Of a stretch of DNA of 64,000 nucleotides, positions 33,770 to 42,316 are shown in pieces (position 1 is the stretch's first letter; each line of letters starts with the position of its first letter). The stretch is from a virus: IMG/VR virus record IMGVR_UViG_3300007512_000001, positions 114,944 through 178,943 of that record. One strand, given 5' to 3'. Under the pieces are notes generated by a model. The model saw nothing but the letters and a program-made list of their open reading frames with translations. It did not search any database and had not been told where the DNA came from. The translations under genes were made by a program, and so were the position numbers.

Positions 33770-34564
33770 ATGGAAACAAAATATAACCTAAATATTACAA
33801 CATCTGGAGAGAACGGTGATAACGCAACAACATCAATTTCTACTACAGATGCAAACAAACTAGCAGAGTTGCTAAATTTAGCAGGCATGAGCCAATCTCA
33901 TCCTGTAGCATTAAATGTAAGTCCTGAAGAAGAGTATGATGCTCCATGCCCAGACTGTGGTGATTCACCATGTGGTTGCGGTATGACAGAAGGCGAAAGT
34001 TGGGATAATGAGCCAGAAGCAACAGTTCATTCACCAGAAGAAGTTTTTAAAGTAGGTGACGACTTGCATAGGGTAAAGAAAAGTTATCCTCCAGTAGCAG
34101 GCGGTGACAATCCAATGGCATTGGAATCTGCAGAAAATAAATTACGCAATGCGTATGACGAGTTTATTGCTGAAAGTGAAGAAGAAGTAGAAGAAGTTCA
34201 TGAAACACCCGCTGGATGGGCCAAAAGTAAAGAAATAGATAACATGGAGTTTCCTACTAAAGGTGTAAAACCGGGTTGGAAAGAAGATGCAATCAAAGCC
34301 GCAATAAAAGTAGTACACGATATGGCAGGCGATTACGATGGTGCGTGGGCTGCAATTAAAGATGCTTATGGTGAAGATGTTTTAAATGATGATGCTGTAC
34401 AAGATGCATTATATAAAGCAAATGTAGAAGAAGATGTTAATCGTATTAGACAACTAGCAGGTTTGGATGAAGCCGCAGGAAAACGGAAAAAGCCTGAAGA
34501 GGCAAAAAAAGCACCAGAAAAGAAAGACGACGGTAAAGGAAAAACCTGGGGTGTAGTAGCCTAA
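33770..34564 (+). CDS. Conserved unknown protein with Cys-rich CPDCGDSPCGCG motif
   Basis: A 264-residue acidic protein. A likely metal-binding knuckle, APCPDCGDSPCGCG, lies at residues ~58-71. A helical region EDAIKAAIKVVHDMAGDYDG then AWAAIKDAYGEDVL follows (~178-215), and then DVNRIRQLAGLDEA, an ending I associate with marine T4-like head-associated proteins. The C-terminus is Lys-rich. It starts one base after the previous stop, and its stop directly abuts the frameshifted small gene. The role is unknown; the location argues for a structural or packaging function. Confidence 0.65.
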   Translation: METKYNLNITTSGENGDNATTSISTTDANKLAELLNLAGMSQSHPVALNVSPEEEYDAPCPDCGDSPCGCGMTEGESWDNEPEATVHSPEEVFKVGDDLHRVKKSYPPVAGGDNPMALESAENKLRNAYDEFIAESEEEVEEVHETPAGWAKSKEIDNMEFPTKGVKPGWKEDAIKAAIKVVHDMAGDYDGAWAAIKDAYGEDVLNDDAVQDALYKANVEEDVNRIRQLAGLDEAAGKRKKPEEAKKAPEKKDDGKGKTWGVVA

Positions 34565-34718
34565 GTGCGTATTTCCGAACTACTTCTCGAAAAAGCACCT
34601 CCGAGGTAGAGAGAAGCAAGTTAAGAAGTTAAAGAAAAAGATGTGCGGCGGGGATGACGATTGTCCCGCCGCATACGCCATTGCTTGGTCACAGCATAAC
34701 AAAAAGAAAAAGAAATAA
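34565..34718 (+). pseudogene. Small gene split by a +1 frameshift, capsid-targeting-like N-terminus
   Basis: GTG at 34565 directly follows the previous stop and encodes MRISELLLEKAPPR, then TAG at 34607. The first nine residues end in LLE, like a capsid-targeting peptide. In the frame one base further, the DNA stays open through REKQVKKLKKKMCGGDDDC, then PAAYAIAWSQHNKKKKK and a stop at 34716-34718. Similar basic tails with an AYAIAW-SQH motif occur in small T4-like marine phage proteins. A single +1 shift around CCGAGGTAG joins both halves into a ~50-aa protein. It may be programmed frameshifting, a real mutation or a sequence error. Confidence 0.55.
34644..34673 (+). repeat. GC-rich hairpin upstream of gp17
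   Basis: TGCGGCGGG/CCCGCCGCA, nine perfect pairs with a 12-base loop, inside the 3' part of the split small gene. It is unusually GC-rich for this genome. It is not followed by a T tract. Confidence 0.6.
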
Positions 34719-34733
34719 CCCCCTTAAAAACTG

Positions 34734-34740
34734 TTAAATA
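34734..34740 (+). promoter_or_regulatory. Late promoter TTAAATA 5 bases before gp17 ATG
   Basis: TTAAATA-CAGTT-ATG. The predicted +1 falls on the A of the start codon (34746). The sequence AAATACAGTTATG is shared exactly with the start of the minus-strand 541-aa gene. There is no Shine-Dalgarno site. Confidence 0.5.
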
Positions 34741-34745
34741 CAGTT

Positions 34746-36329
34746 ATGTCCAATAAATCACTTGACGGCAATTTAGTCAAAAAAGCACACACTAGAGAAT
34801 CATACACAGATGAACAGTTATTGGAACTGGCAAAATGTGCTGATCCTGACACCGGCCCTGCTTATTTTTTAGAGAACTATTTTTGGATACAACATCCACG
34901 CAGAGGTAGAATAAAATACCATGCGTATGAATATCAAACACGTTTGTTGGACAGTTATCACAAACATAGATTTAGTGTTAATCTAATGCCTAGGCAAACT
35001 GGTAAAACTACCACCGCGGCAGGATATTTGTTATGGCATGCTATGTTTATTCCAGATAGCACAATACTTGTTGCGGCGCACAAGTATGCTGGCTCACAAG
35101 AGATTATGCAACGCATACGATATTCATATGAAGACGTTCCTGATTTTATTCGTCCGGGTGTTTATTCATATAATAAAGGTAGTATAGACTTTGATAACAG
35201 TAGTAGAATTGTTAGCACAACTACTACAGAAAACACAGGACGTGGTTTGTCCATCTCACTACTATACTTAGACGAGTTTGCGTTTGTAAAGCCTAGCATT
35301 GCGAAAGAATTCTGGACGTCCATATCTCCAACACTAGCAACAGGCGGTGGTGCTATTATTACCTCAACGCCAAACAGTGATGAAGACCAGTTTGCTATGA
35401 TTTGGAGAGACGCAAATAAAACTATTGATGATTACGGTAATGAAACAGACGTAGGACGCAATGGCTTTTTTGCGTTTAGAGCATATTGGAACGAACATCC
35501 AGAGCGTGATGAGAAGTGGCGACAGGAAGAACTAGGACGCATTGGTGCAGAACGCTTTGCTCGCGAACATGATTGCGAGTTTGTTATTAACGACGAGACA
35601 TTAATTGACTCTCGCGTATTGGCATCATTACGTCCAATACATGTATTGGAAAAACACGGTCAAGTTAAATGGTACACCAAGCCACAAAAAGGACACAATT
35701 ACTTAATAGCATTGGATCCAAGTTTAGGCACAGGTGGAGACAATGCCGCTATACAGGTATTTGAAATACCTACAATGAAACAAGTAGCAGAGTGGATGCA
35801 TAATAAAACACCAGTACAAGGACAAATAAAAATATTAAGAGATATTACATATTATATTGCAGAAGAAATAGGTGCAAAGAATTTAGATACACCACAAATA
35901 TGGTTTAGTATAGAAAATAATACACTAGGCGAAGCGGCATTAGTCGTTATAGATGATCTAGGTGAAGAACAGTTTAAAGGTATATTTTTATCTGAGACTA
36001 AAAAGCACGGCAATTCGCGTAGATTTAGAAAAGGTTTTAATACTACGCATAAATCAAAGTTATTAGCATGTAGTAGATTAAAAAACCTAATTGAAACAGA
36101 TAAAATTGAAATAAAAAGTAAAAATTTAATCTCTGAACTAAAAACATATATAGCAAGAGGGCAAAGTTATGCCGCAAAAGACGGCGAAACAGATGATTTA
36201 GTATCTGCTACATTGTTGATAGTTCGAATGAGTTATGAAGTAAGGCAATGGGATACTGGATTATTTGATAGATTAAAGGATGATATTGATTCTGAACAAG
36301 ATATGCCAATGCCGTTTATTGTGGTTTAA
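34746..36329 (+). CDS. 17: Large terminase subunit gp17
   Basis: The ATPase-nuclease of the DNA packaging motor, 527 residues (T4: 610). ENYFWIQHPRRGRIKYHAYE leads to Walker A MPRQTGKTT (~81-89), an AAHKYAGSQEIMQRIRY block, and Walker B LLYLDEFAFV (~170-179) followed by a TSTPN coupling motif. The nuclease domain has LIALDPSLGTGGDN (first Asp ~321) and DGETDDLVSATLL near ~480. All key residues are present. It probably starts a leaderless late transcript. Confidence 0.97.
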   Translation: MSNKSLDGNLVKKAHTRESYTDEQLLELAKCADPDTGPAYFLENYFWIQHPRRGRIKYHAYEYQTRLLDSYHKHRFSVNLMPRQTGKTTTAAGYLLWHAMFIPDSTILVAAHKYAGSQEIMQRIRYSYEDVPDFIRPGVYSYNKGSIDFDNSSRIVSTTTTENTGRGLSISLLYLDEFAFVKPSIAKEFWTSISPTLATGGGAIITSTPNSDEDQFAMIWRDANKTIDDYGNETDVGRNGFFAFRAYWNEHPERDEKWRQEELGRIGAERFAREHDCEFVINDETLIDSRVLASLRPIHVLEKHGQVKWYTKPQKGHNYLIALDPSLGTGGDNAAIQVFEIPTMKQVAEWMHNKTPVQGQIKILRDITYYIAEEIGAKNLDTPQIWFSIENNTLGEAALVVIDDLGEEQFKGIFLSETKKHGNSRRFRKGFNTTHKSKLLACSRLKNLIETDKIEIKSKNLISELKTYIARGQSYAAKDGETDDLVSATLLIVRMSYEVRQWDTGLFDRLKDDIDSEQDMPMPFIVV

Positions 36330-36330
36330 G

Positions 36331-36338
36331 CATAAATA
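36331..36338 (+). promoter_or_regulatory. Late promoter CATAAATA 6 bases before ATG
   Basis: CATAAATA-CTAACA-ATG, starting one base after the gp17 stop. The predicted +1 is one base before the start codon at 36345. Confidence 0.55.
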
Positions 36339-36344
36339 CTAACA

Positions 36345-37712
36345 ATGGAAAATATTGAAAAAATTGCTGAAGATCTTTTTAATAAATTAAGATCAGTTTA
36401 TCCAACACTAACAATTGGTGATGCAAGTGCAATGAAAACACTTGAGCCAAGAGAAGCCCGCTTCTTTGATTTTGTATTTGAAGACAATGGTACAGACGTT
36501 GGCACAGTTACTATTAGTTTAGTAGACGACAAATTTAAAGTTTACTATGGTAATGATTTAGTAGAAAGTTTGGGTGATAGTAAACAGCAATGGTATAATT
36601 TTTTAAAAGAAATGCGTCAATTTGCAAAACGCAGAATGTTGACGTTTGATGTAAGAGATATTAATAAGTCCAATTTGGAAAGAAAAGATTTTGAATTTTT
36701 ACGCAATCAGCAAGCAGAATTTAAGGATAGTGATATGAACGAGTCAAAAATGTATGGTAGCATTAAAAGTAGTTACCAAGATTTAGGTGAGACTGCAAGA
36801 ATTATTGTCAGACATAGACGCCCAGTAGATGAAGAAGTTAGAGGATCACGCAGTAGAAATATTAGCAAAATTTTTGTTGAAACTACAAGCGGTGAAAGAA
36901 CACTACTTCCATTTACTAACTTACTAGGTGCAAGAGCAGTTGCAAGGCACATTAGTGAAGGTGGCAACTTGCATGATGACATTGGCACACACATTGTTAA
37001 CAATGTTAACCAATTAGGCCAATTAAAGAACTTTGTAGCATACAGCAGACGCAATAGCTTAGTAAATGAAGATACAGCAGACATTGTAGAAAGTGTACGT
37101 GATGCTTACAATGGTATTAGGAGCAGTTTAGCACGTATCTCAACAGCACGTGGATACACCTCATTTGCAGAAAGTTTTGAAGCACAAGAAGAAACACTAT
37201 CCGAAGATAACTTAGATGAAATGAAAGACTTCTTTACAGTTAAGAAGTTTGATGAAAGCGTATTTGAGTCCCTACCATTAATTAATAGCATTTACAAAAC
37301 TGCTATGGAAAATAAAGCAAACAAACTAAACCAAATCAGAGAGTTTATTGAAAGCGGTGATCTAGTATTAGAGAGTTCAGTTGATACAGATCAATTTGCT
37401 CGTTCAGTTCAGCACGATGATGTAAGAAGTTTAGTGAGCACTGCTCTAGAAGATATCAGCAATCGTATTGTTGACAATGACATTGTTAGAGAGTTTGCAC
37501 ATAAGTTTGTTGGTGCAGAACTTTCCGAATCAGAGGAAGGTGCATTAGCAGTACAACTAGCAAAGAAATATGTAAGCGACTTGGGCCGTATTAACGAAGA
37601 TGAAGAATATACTCAACGTGTAAGATATACTCACGCAGTAGAAAGCAAGTCATTTAAAGATGAAGCAGATCTAGTAGAAGAATGGGCAGACGAAATTACA
37701 CAAGGTTACTAA
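36345..37712 (+). CDS. Conserved unknown structural-type protein
   Basis: A 455-residue acidic, mainly helical protein. The first ~100 residues form a small alpha/beta domain (FDFVFEDNGTDVGTVTISLV). KMYGSIKSSYQDLG then ARIIVRHRRPVDEEVRGSRS follows (~132-165), with SKIFVETTSGERTLLPFTN and AVARHISEGG. The C-terminal ~250 residues are long helices. This pattern is familiar from marine T4-like phages next to terminase, but I know no function. It may be head-associated. It is 2 bases upstream of the next gene and likely co-transcribed with it. Confidence 0.7.
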   Translation: MENIEKIAEDLFNKLRSVYPTLTIGDASAMKTLEPREARFFDFVFEDNGTDVGTVTISLVDDKFKVYYGNDLVESLGDSKQQWYNFLKEMRQFAKRRMLTFDVRDINKSNLERKDFEFLRNQQAEFKDSDMNESKMYGSIKSSYQDLGETARIIVRHRRPVDEEVRGSRSRNISKIFVETTSGERTLLPFTNLLGARAVARHISEGGNLHDDIGTHIVNNVNQLGQLKNFVAYSRRNSLVNEDTADIVESVRDAYNGIRSSLARISTARGYTSFAESFEAQEETLSEDNLDEMKDFFTVKKFDESVFESLPLINSIYKTAMENKANKLNQIREFIESGDLVLESSVDTDQFARSVQHDDVRSLVSTALEDISNRIVDNDIVREFAHKFVGAELSESEEGALAVQLAKKYVSDLGRINEDEEYTQRVRYTHAVESKSFKDEADLVEEWADEITQGY

Positions 37713-37713
37713 A

Positions 37714-38514
37714 ATGCTTTTAGAAGAACTTTTTAATGATAATGATACAAAAATGTTAGAAGTTCTTAATAAACTCACGCCTGAAGATATAGGCGATTAT
37801 GTTTTTGAATCATTCATATTAGTAGAAACAAATCCATTTCATCTTCACCCAGAAAAAAGGTCAGGAGAAGGAGAAGGAGAAGATGAGTCAGGCATCCTTG
37901 CCAATGTGCCAGGGGGCATGCCGGCGGCCACTAGTGCCGTGTTGGCTTATAGAGCTGCAAATAAAATGCGCCGAGCAGCGGGCCATGCATTGAATCAGAA
38001 AAGAGCCCAATTGGTAAACAAAACGACTCCGAGAACCAAGCGCGGGGTATTAAAAAAAGCAAAACTTAATGCAAAAGCCATAGGATCTGAAGTTGGACAG
38101 AATGCTAAATCAAACAAGCTACGAACAAGAGGCAGTATAACTGCCGCCCAGGCCGATGCTGCGAAGCGAGCCCAAGCCAACGTTGATGATAACGTTAAAG
38201 ACTGGAACAAGAAATATCCTGACAATAAATTCGATCCTGAAAAGGTCAAACCAGCAAAAAAGAAAGCAGCCAATATCGCATCAAAAATAGCCGCAAGGCA
38301 CGCGGCCGCAACATTACTTGGTGGCGGATTTCTCTCCTGGGCAACTAACGCGGCTGCATTAGGTTGGGATGTTTGGGATATCTATAATTGGTATCAAGAT
38401 AAAAACAACTCAGGCAGTGACTCCACTAGTACAAAAAGTAAAAGAAAATCCGAAGTAGAAAAAGCCAAAGAACTCCTTGCGAATCCGAATGATGCCCTGG
38501 GACTATCAGGTTAA
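37714..38514 (+). CDS. Basic, Ala/Lys-rich unknown protein
   Basis: A 266-residue protein. An acidic N-terminal ~60 residues (EELFNDNDTKMLEVLNKL, EGEGEDESG) is followed by a strongly basic, Ala-rich central part (KRAQLVNKTTPRTKRGVLKK, ARHAAATLLGG) and a hydrophobic stretch FLSWATNAAALGWDVWDIYN (~216-235). The C-terminus is Lys/Ser-rich. The central part could bind DNA and the hydrophobic stretch a membrane or another protein. It resembles phage internal proteins in composition, but lacks a clear capsid-targeting start. Unknown. Confidence 0.55.
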   Translation: MLLEELFNDNDTKMLEVLNKLTPEDIGDYVFESFILVETNPFHLHPEKRSGEGEGEDESGILANVPGGMPAATSAVLAYRAANKMRRAAGHALNQKRAQLVNKTTPRTKRGVLKKAKLNAKAIGSEVGQNAKSNKLRTRGSITAAQADAAKRAQANVDDNVKDWNKKYPDNKFDPEKVKPAKKKAANIASKIAARHAAATLLGGGFLSWATNAAALGWDVWDIYNWYQDKNNSGSDSTSTKSKRKSEVEKAKELLANPNDALGLSG

Positions 38515-38536
38515 CCATAAAATCCCTCTTTTTTAC

Positions 38537-38565
38537 TTGACAAACTAAATACTTTATCATATACT
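38537..38565 (+). promoter_or_regulatory. Host sigma70-type early promoter (TTGACA-17-TATACT) for gp32
   Basis: A consensus TTGACA (38537-38542), 17-base spacer and TATACT (38560-38565). The start is expected near 38572, 48 bases before the gp32 ATG, with an AAGAGG ribosome site. Confidence 0.88.
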
Positions 38566-38619
38566 ATATAGTATGTGTTTTAGGCACAAATTTAGGCAAA
38601 CAACAAGAGGCAAATTATT

Positions 38620-39564
38620 ATGGCATCATTAGCAGATATACGAGCTAAGCTACAGGCTCAAGAAAACAAAGGTAGCGGTTCTTCATTTATTGGCGACAAC
38701 GCCATTTATCCTTTCTGGAATATTCCAGAACAATCCACAGCAGTACTAAGGTTTTTACCCGACGGTAATGAAAGTAATCCGTTTTTCTGGGTAGAAAGAC
38801 TTATGATTAGACTTCCATTTAGCGGAATTAAAGGCGATAGTGATTCTAAGAATACTTTCGTACAGGTTCCGTGTATGGAAATGTGGAACGAAACTTGTCC
38901 AGTTTTGACCGAGGTTCGCACTTGGTTTAAGGACCCAGCACTAGAAGATATGGGTCGTAAGTACTGGAAAAAGCGTTCTTACATTTTCCAAGGATTTGTA
39001 TTGGATAGTCCACTTGCTGAGGATACTGTTCCGGAAAATCCAATTCGTCGTTTTATTATTGGACCACAAATTTTCCAATTACTTAAAGCGGCATTGATGG
39101 ATCCTGAACTGGAGGAACTTCCAACTGATTATACAAATGGATTGGACTTCCGTTTGACAAAAACAACTAAAGGTGGATATGCTGATTATTCAACATCTAC
39201 TTGGGCAAGACGCGAACGTGCTCTTGACAAAGAAGAAATGGATGCAATCTCACAATATGGCTTGTTTGATCTTAGCAGTTTCCTTCCTAACAAACCGGAT
39301 GAAACGGCGGTCAATGTTATTAAAGATATGTTTGAAGCATCTGTAGACGGAAAGCAGTATGATCCAGATCTTTATGGACAATATTTCCGTCCAGCAGGTA
39401 TGTACAAACCAGAAACAACTTCCAACGATTCAAAAGCAACCACTACCGCTTCTGAACCTAAGGAAGAAAAACAAGAATCGGTAGTCTCCGAAACTCCGCA
39501 GAGTAGTGGTGGTTCCAAAGCAGAGGATATTTTAGCAACTATCCGTGCTAGACAGGGCCAGTAA
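38620..39564 (+). CDS. 32: Single-stranded DNA-binding protein gp32
   Basis: Coats ssDNA in replication and recombination, together with uvsX/uvsY and gp41/gp61. The 314-residue product (T4: 301) has an N-terminal self-association region (MASLADIRAKLQAQE), an OB-fold core (FWNIPEQSTAVLRFLPDGNE, FFWVERLMIRLPFSGIKG) and an acidic Ser/Glu-rich C-terminal tail that ends in a short helix. In T4 four ligands bind zinc. Here the matching region PCMEMWNETCPVL has only C85 and C93, so the zinc site seems incomplete. It is driven by its own early promoter and followed by a terminator. Confidence 0.93.
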   Translation: MASLADIRAKLQAQENKGSGSSFIGDNAIYPFWNIPEQSTAVLRFLPDGNESNPFFWVERLMIRLPFSGIKGDSDSKNTFVQVPCMEMWNETCPVLTEVRTWFKDPALEDMGRKYWKKRSYIFQGFVLDSPLAEDTVPENPIRRFIIGPQIFQLLKAALMDPELEELPTDYTNGLDFRLTKTTKGGYADYSTSTWARRERALDKEEMDAISQYGLFDLSSFLPNKPDETAVNVIKDMFEASVDGKQYDPDLYGQYFRPAGMYKPETTSNDSKATTTASEPKEEKQESVVSETPQSSGGSKAEDILATIRARQGQ

Positions 39565-39576
39565 TATAAAGTAATA

Positions 39577-39606
39577 GGGGCGGGTTAACGCTCGCCCCGT
39601 CTTTAT
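39577..39606 (+). terminator. Hairpin terminator after gp32
   Basis: GGGGCG/CGCCCC (39577-39582 with 39593-39598), loop containing GTTAAC, followed by GTCTTTATT. Confidence 0.75.
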
Positions 39607-39660
39607 TCTATTAGAGGAAAATTATAAGGATGGAAACATACTAATGAAACAAAAGAAAAG

Positions 39661-39777
39661 ATGCGAGGCCCAAGGGGACCCATGCCTGAATGGCGTAAAG
39701 AAATACAAAGAAAAAATGCATCAAAAGGTTGGGAGACACGTAGAAAAAGATATGGCGAAAACGGGAGGAAGAAATGA
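39661..39777 (+). CDS. 38-aa basic peptide, possible remnant of a NUMOD3-type protein
   Basis: ATG 39661 to TGA 39777, overlapping the uvsX ATG as ATGA. It reads MRGPRGPMPEWRKEIQRKN then ASKGWETRRKRYGENGRKK. The frame is open further back to 39628 and encodes KHTNETKEKMRG, which resembles the H-S-x-E-T-K-x-K-(I/M) core of NUMOD3 DNA-binding repeats in homing nucleases. No start codon lies in that upstream part. An ATG at 39630 with an upstream AGAGG is one frame off and stops after four codons. It is either a shortened real gene or a frameshifted remnant. Confidence 0.5.
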   Translation: MRGPRGPMPEWRKEIQRKNASKGWETRRKRYGENGRKK

Positions 39778-40844
39778 GACCGTTTGACGTGGCAAAATTT
39801 AGAAAAGATATTACAAAGTCTATTGACGGCTTGTCAGTAGGCTTTAGCGATCCTACCGATTGGATTTCTGTAGGTAATTATTGTTTAAACTATCTTGTCA
39901 GTGGAGACTTTTACAAAGGCATTCCATTAGGAAGAGTCACTGTATTAGCAGGAGAATCAGGCTCAGGCAAATCTTATATTGCTTCTGGGAATATCGTTAA
40001 AGAAGCACAAAAACAAGATATTTTTGTAGTTTTGATCGACTCTGAATCTGCTCTAGATAAGGAGTGGTTAGAAAGACTAGGTGTTGATACTAGCGAAGAA
40101 AAACTACTTCGCTTGTCTATGAGTATGATTGATGACGTTGCTAAAACTATCAGCGTCTTTATGAAAGACTACAAGACAATGGAAGAGGAAGAACGCCCTA
40201 AAGTTCTTTTTGTTATTGACTCTTTAGGTATGTTACTTACTCCCACAGACGTAGATCAATTTGATAAAGGTGATCTAAAAGGTGATATGGGCCGCAAACC
40301 TAAAGCATTAACCGCACTTGTTCGCAATTGCGTTAATATGTTTGGCGGACACAATGTAGGATTAGTAGCAACAAACCACACTTATGCATCTCAAGATATG
40401 TTTGATCCAGATGATAAGATTTCAGGGGGTCAAGGCTTTATCTACGCAAGTTCTATCGTTATTGCTATGAAAAAGTTAAAACTTAAAGAAGATGCAGATG
40501 GCAACAAAACATCACAAGTCTATGGTATTAGGGCAGGTTGTAAGGTAATGAAAACACGCTATGCCAAACCATTTGAAGGTGTTCAAGTTAAAATTCCTTA
40601 TGAAACAGGCATGGATCCTTATAGTGGCTTGATAGAAATGTTTGAAGCACAAGGCTGGGTTAAGAAAACCGGCAATAGACTTGGTTATACATGTAAAGAT
40701 GGTACTGAAATTCTAGAGTTTAGAAAAGGATGGACTGGCGAGAAATTAGATCGCGTTATGCGTGATGTAATGTCAGGTGGTATTGGCGAAAATGTAGAAT
40801 CAGACCCCGATGTAGAATTTGAAGAAACTGAAACAGAAGCATAA
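39774..40844 (+). CDS. uvsX: RecA-like recombinase UvsX
   Basis: Strand-exchange protein of T4-type recombination-dependent replication, 356 residues (T4: 391). Walker A AGESGSGKSY is at ~59-68 and LFVIDSLGML is the Walker B region (~141-150). Then VGLVATNHTYASQDMFDPDD and ISGGQGFIYASSIVI (loop L2 region) follow, with KTRYAKPFEGVQVKIPYETG. It is translationally coupled to the 38-aa peptide upstream (ATGA). It is followed by a small acidic gene and uvsY, so the recombination set is intact. Confidence 0.96.
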   Translation: MRPFDVAKFRKDITKSIDGLSVGFSDPTDWISVGNYCLNYLVSGDFYKGIPLGRVTVLAGESGSGKSYIASGNIVKEAQKQDIFVVLIDSESALDKEWLERLGVDTSEEKLLRLSMSMIDDVAKTISVFMKDYKTMEEEERPKVLFVIDSLGMLLTPTDVDQFDKGDLKGDMGRKPKALTALVRNCVNMFGGHNVGLVATNHTYASQDMFDPDDKISGGQGFIYASSIVIAMKKLKLKEDADGNKTSQVYGIRAGCKVMKTRYAKPFEGVQVKIPYETGMDPYSGLIEMFEAQGWVKKTGNRLGYTCKDGTEILEFRKGWTGEKLDRVMRDVMSGGIGENVESDPDVEFEETETEA

Positions 40845-40847
40845 ATA
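40840..40847 (+). promoter_or_regulatory. Late-type promoter CATAAATA at uvsX stop
   Basis: Overlaps the uvsX stop codon and lies 27 bases before the GTG at 40875. The predicted start is near 40853, ahead of a TGAGGA site. Confidence 0.5.
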
Positions 40848-40874
40848 TCCTTAACTTTAACTTGAGGAATATTT

Positions 40875-41102
40875 GTGGATAAAATTGTTTTAGTTCATAC
40901 ATGGGAAATGTTGAAAGCATACATTCCGAAAAAAGAGTTACCACTTGCCGCAGAACAACTAGTAAACTATCTAACTGATGAAGATATGTCTGAAGTAATA
41001 GATGAATTAGCAAACAACTGTCCAACTATTGCACAACTTTTAAATGATTTAGATGAAGAAGATTACGAAGATGAAGATTATGACGAGGACACAGAGTGGT
41101 GA
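40875..41102 (+). CDS. Small acidic protein between uvsX and uvsY
   Basis: 75 residues from a GTG start, with TTGAGGA 5-11 bases upstream. The first ~50 residues are helical (DKIVLVHTWEMLKAYIPKKE). The last ~20 are almost entirely Asp/Glu (EEDYEDEDYDEDTEW), a DNA-mimic-like tail. The position suggests a regulator of the recombination machinery, but no family is recognised. Confidence 0.6.
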   Translation: MDKIVLVHTWEMLKAYIPKKELPLAAEQLVNYLTDEDMSEVIDELANNCPTIAQLLNDLDEEDYEDEDYDEDTEW

Positions 41103-41108
41103 CTTATA

Positions 41109-41561
41109 GTGTGGTATAATAAAATTGTCCAAGACATGGGTAATATACCGGATGCTCTAGAATATTTCGAGAACGAATTAACTGGTGCTAAAAAAGACGT
41201 CAAAATTTCTGGCGTCTTAGAAAAAAATGCAACAGCGTTACCAGGTATTGTAGAGCATCGCTTTAATCAACTTCAAGAGTTAGAAGCAATCCTGCAACAT
41301 CTTAATATTCAACTACGCAAACTTAGACGTAAACACTTTAAAAAATACTTAGAAAGTTATAATAGAGCCTTGAGTGCTCGTGACGCTGAAAAATATGTAG
41401 ACGGCGAAGATGAAGTGGTTGATCTAGAAACTGTTATTAATGAAGTTGCATTGGTTCGCAACAAATGGTTAGGAGTTATTAAAGGACTTGATGTTAAGCA
41501 ATTTCAGGTAAGTAATGTAATAAGACTTCGCACAGCAGGTATGGAGGATGTTACAGTATAA
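41109..41561 (+). CDS. uvsY: Recombination mediator UvsY
   Basis: Loads UvsX on gp32-coated ssDNA. The 150-residue product (T4: 137) starts with GTG 41109 and reads MWYNKIVQDMGNIPDALEYF. The central helical block (HRFNQLQELEAILQHLNIQL then RKLRRKHFKKYLESYNR) and the DAEKYVDGEDEVVDL segment match UvsY. It lies after uvsX and the small acidic gene, 6 bases from that stop. TAATG couples it to the next gene. Confidence 0.88.
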   Translation: MWYNKIVQDMGNIPDALEYFENELTGAKKDVKISGVLEKNATALPGIVEHRFNQLQELEAILQHLNIQLRKLRRKHFKKYLESYNRALSARDAEKYVDGEDEVVDLETVINEVALVRNKWLGVIKGLDVKQFQVSNVIRLRTAGMEDVTV

Positions 41562-42316
41562 TGAATAAAACACTTATATATGGTGATTTAGTCGAACAAA
41601 GAAAATCAGCCCAAGAAGTTTTCAAAGTAGTTTCTAAACAATTGTTTGAGAACATGTTGCATGTATGTGATTTTGGCTGTGGGGATGGATCTAATACAGA
41701 ATGGTGGTGTAACCAAGCATCATATGAAGAATCTGCACCATACGCTAATCACACAAAAGTTTCTGGTATTGATTTAATTGATAGGGAAACTGATAAATTT
41801 GACTTTACTTGTGGCGATATTTTAAATATGCCATACAAAGACGATGAATTTAATATTGGTTGGTGTCACTATACATTACAACAATTGAAAGACCCTATAC
41901 AAGGGTTATTAGAAATGCGTAGAGTACTTACTCCTTTTTCATTACTGTTTATAACTGTTCCACAAACATTAGATACAGAGTTTGGTAGACTAAAAACTAA
42001 ATTTGGAAGATATGATAGAAACTTTTATACCTTACCTACATTTATAAATCAGTTAGCAATAACAGGCTGGGATTGTAGAAAGGGATATTTTCTTAAAAAT
42101 TTTAATGATCGTAATATTTACGGTATTGTTAAACCCAAACAAGATTGGGAAGAACTAGATGATCCAATGGATTTAGGACCAGTAGATCTTATGGAAAGAG
42201 AAGTCTTGCCTGAAAGTACGGATGATATGATAAAAGCAAAAGGTTATTTTGACGAGTCTGCGTTAATGCTAACGTGGATGAATGGCTCAATTACTGATTA
42301 TGGAAGTAGAGTGTAA
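41561..42316 (+). CDS. SAM-dependent methyltransferase (class I)
   Basis: A 251-residue protein. The SAM loop is VCDFGCGDGSNTEWW (motif I, ~32-46). Then VSGIDLIDR (acidic residue at the end of strand 2), FTCGDILNMPYKDDEFNIGW (motif of adenine contacts, ~87-106), HYTLQQLKDPIQGLLEMRRV and SLLFITVPQ follow. It is typical of UbiE/Methyltransf_11-type enzymes. The target is unknown. TAATG overlaps couple it to both uvsY and the FkbM gene, so the methyltransferases form an operon with recombination genes. Confidence 0.85.
   Translation: MNKTLIYGDLVEQRKSAQEVFKVVSKQLFENMLHVCDFGCGDGSNTEWWCNQASYEESAPYANHTKVSGIDLIDRETDKFDFTCGDILNMPYKDDEFNIGWCHYTLQQLKDPIQGLLEMRRVLTPFSLLFITVPQTLDTEFGRLKTKFGRYDRNFYTLPTFINQLAITGWDCRKGYFLKNFNDRNIYGIVKPKQDWEELDDPMDLGPVDLMEREVLPESTDDMIKAKGYFDESALMLTWMNGSITDYGSRV

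Noticed and set aside
34644-34673. Terminator before gp17
   Set aside because: Strong stem but no T tract, and it lies inside a likely coding frame.
39644-39787. 47-aa reading frame at 39644
   Set aside because: It runs into uvsX in another frame and has no protein-like pattern; the 39661 frame with NUMOD3-like residues is more plausible.
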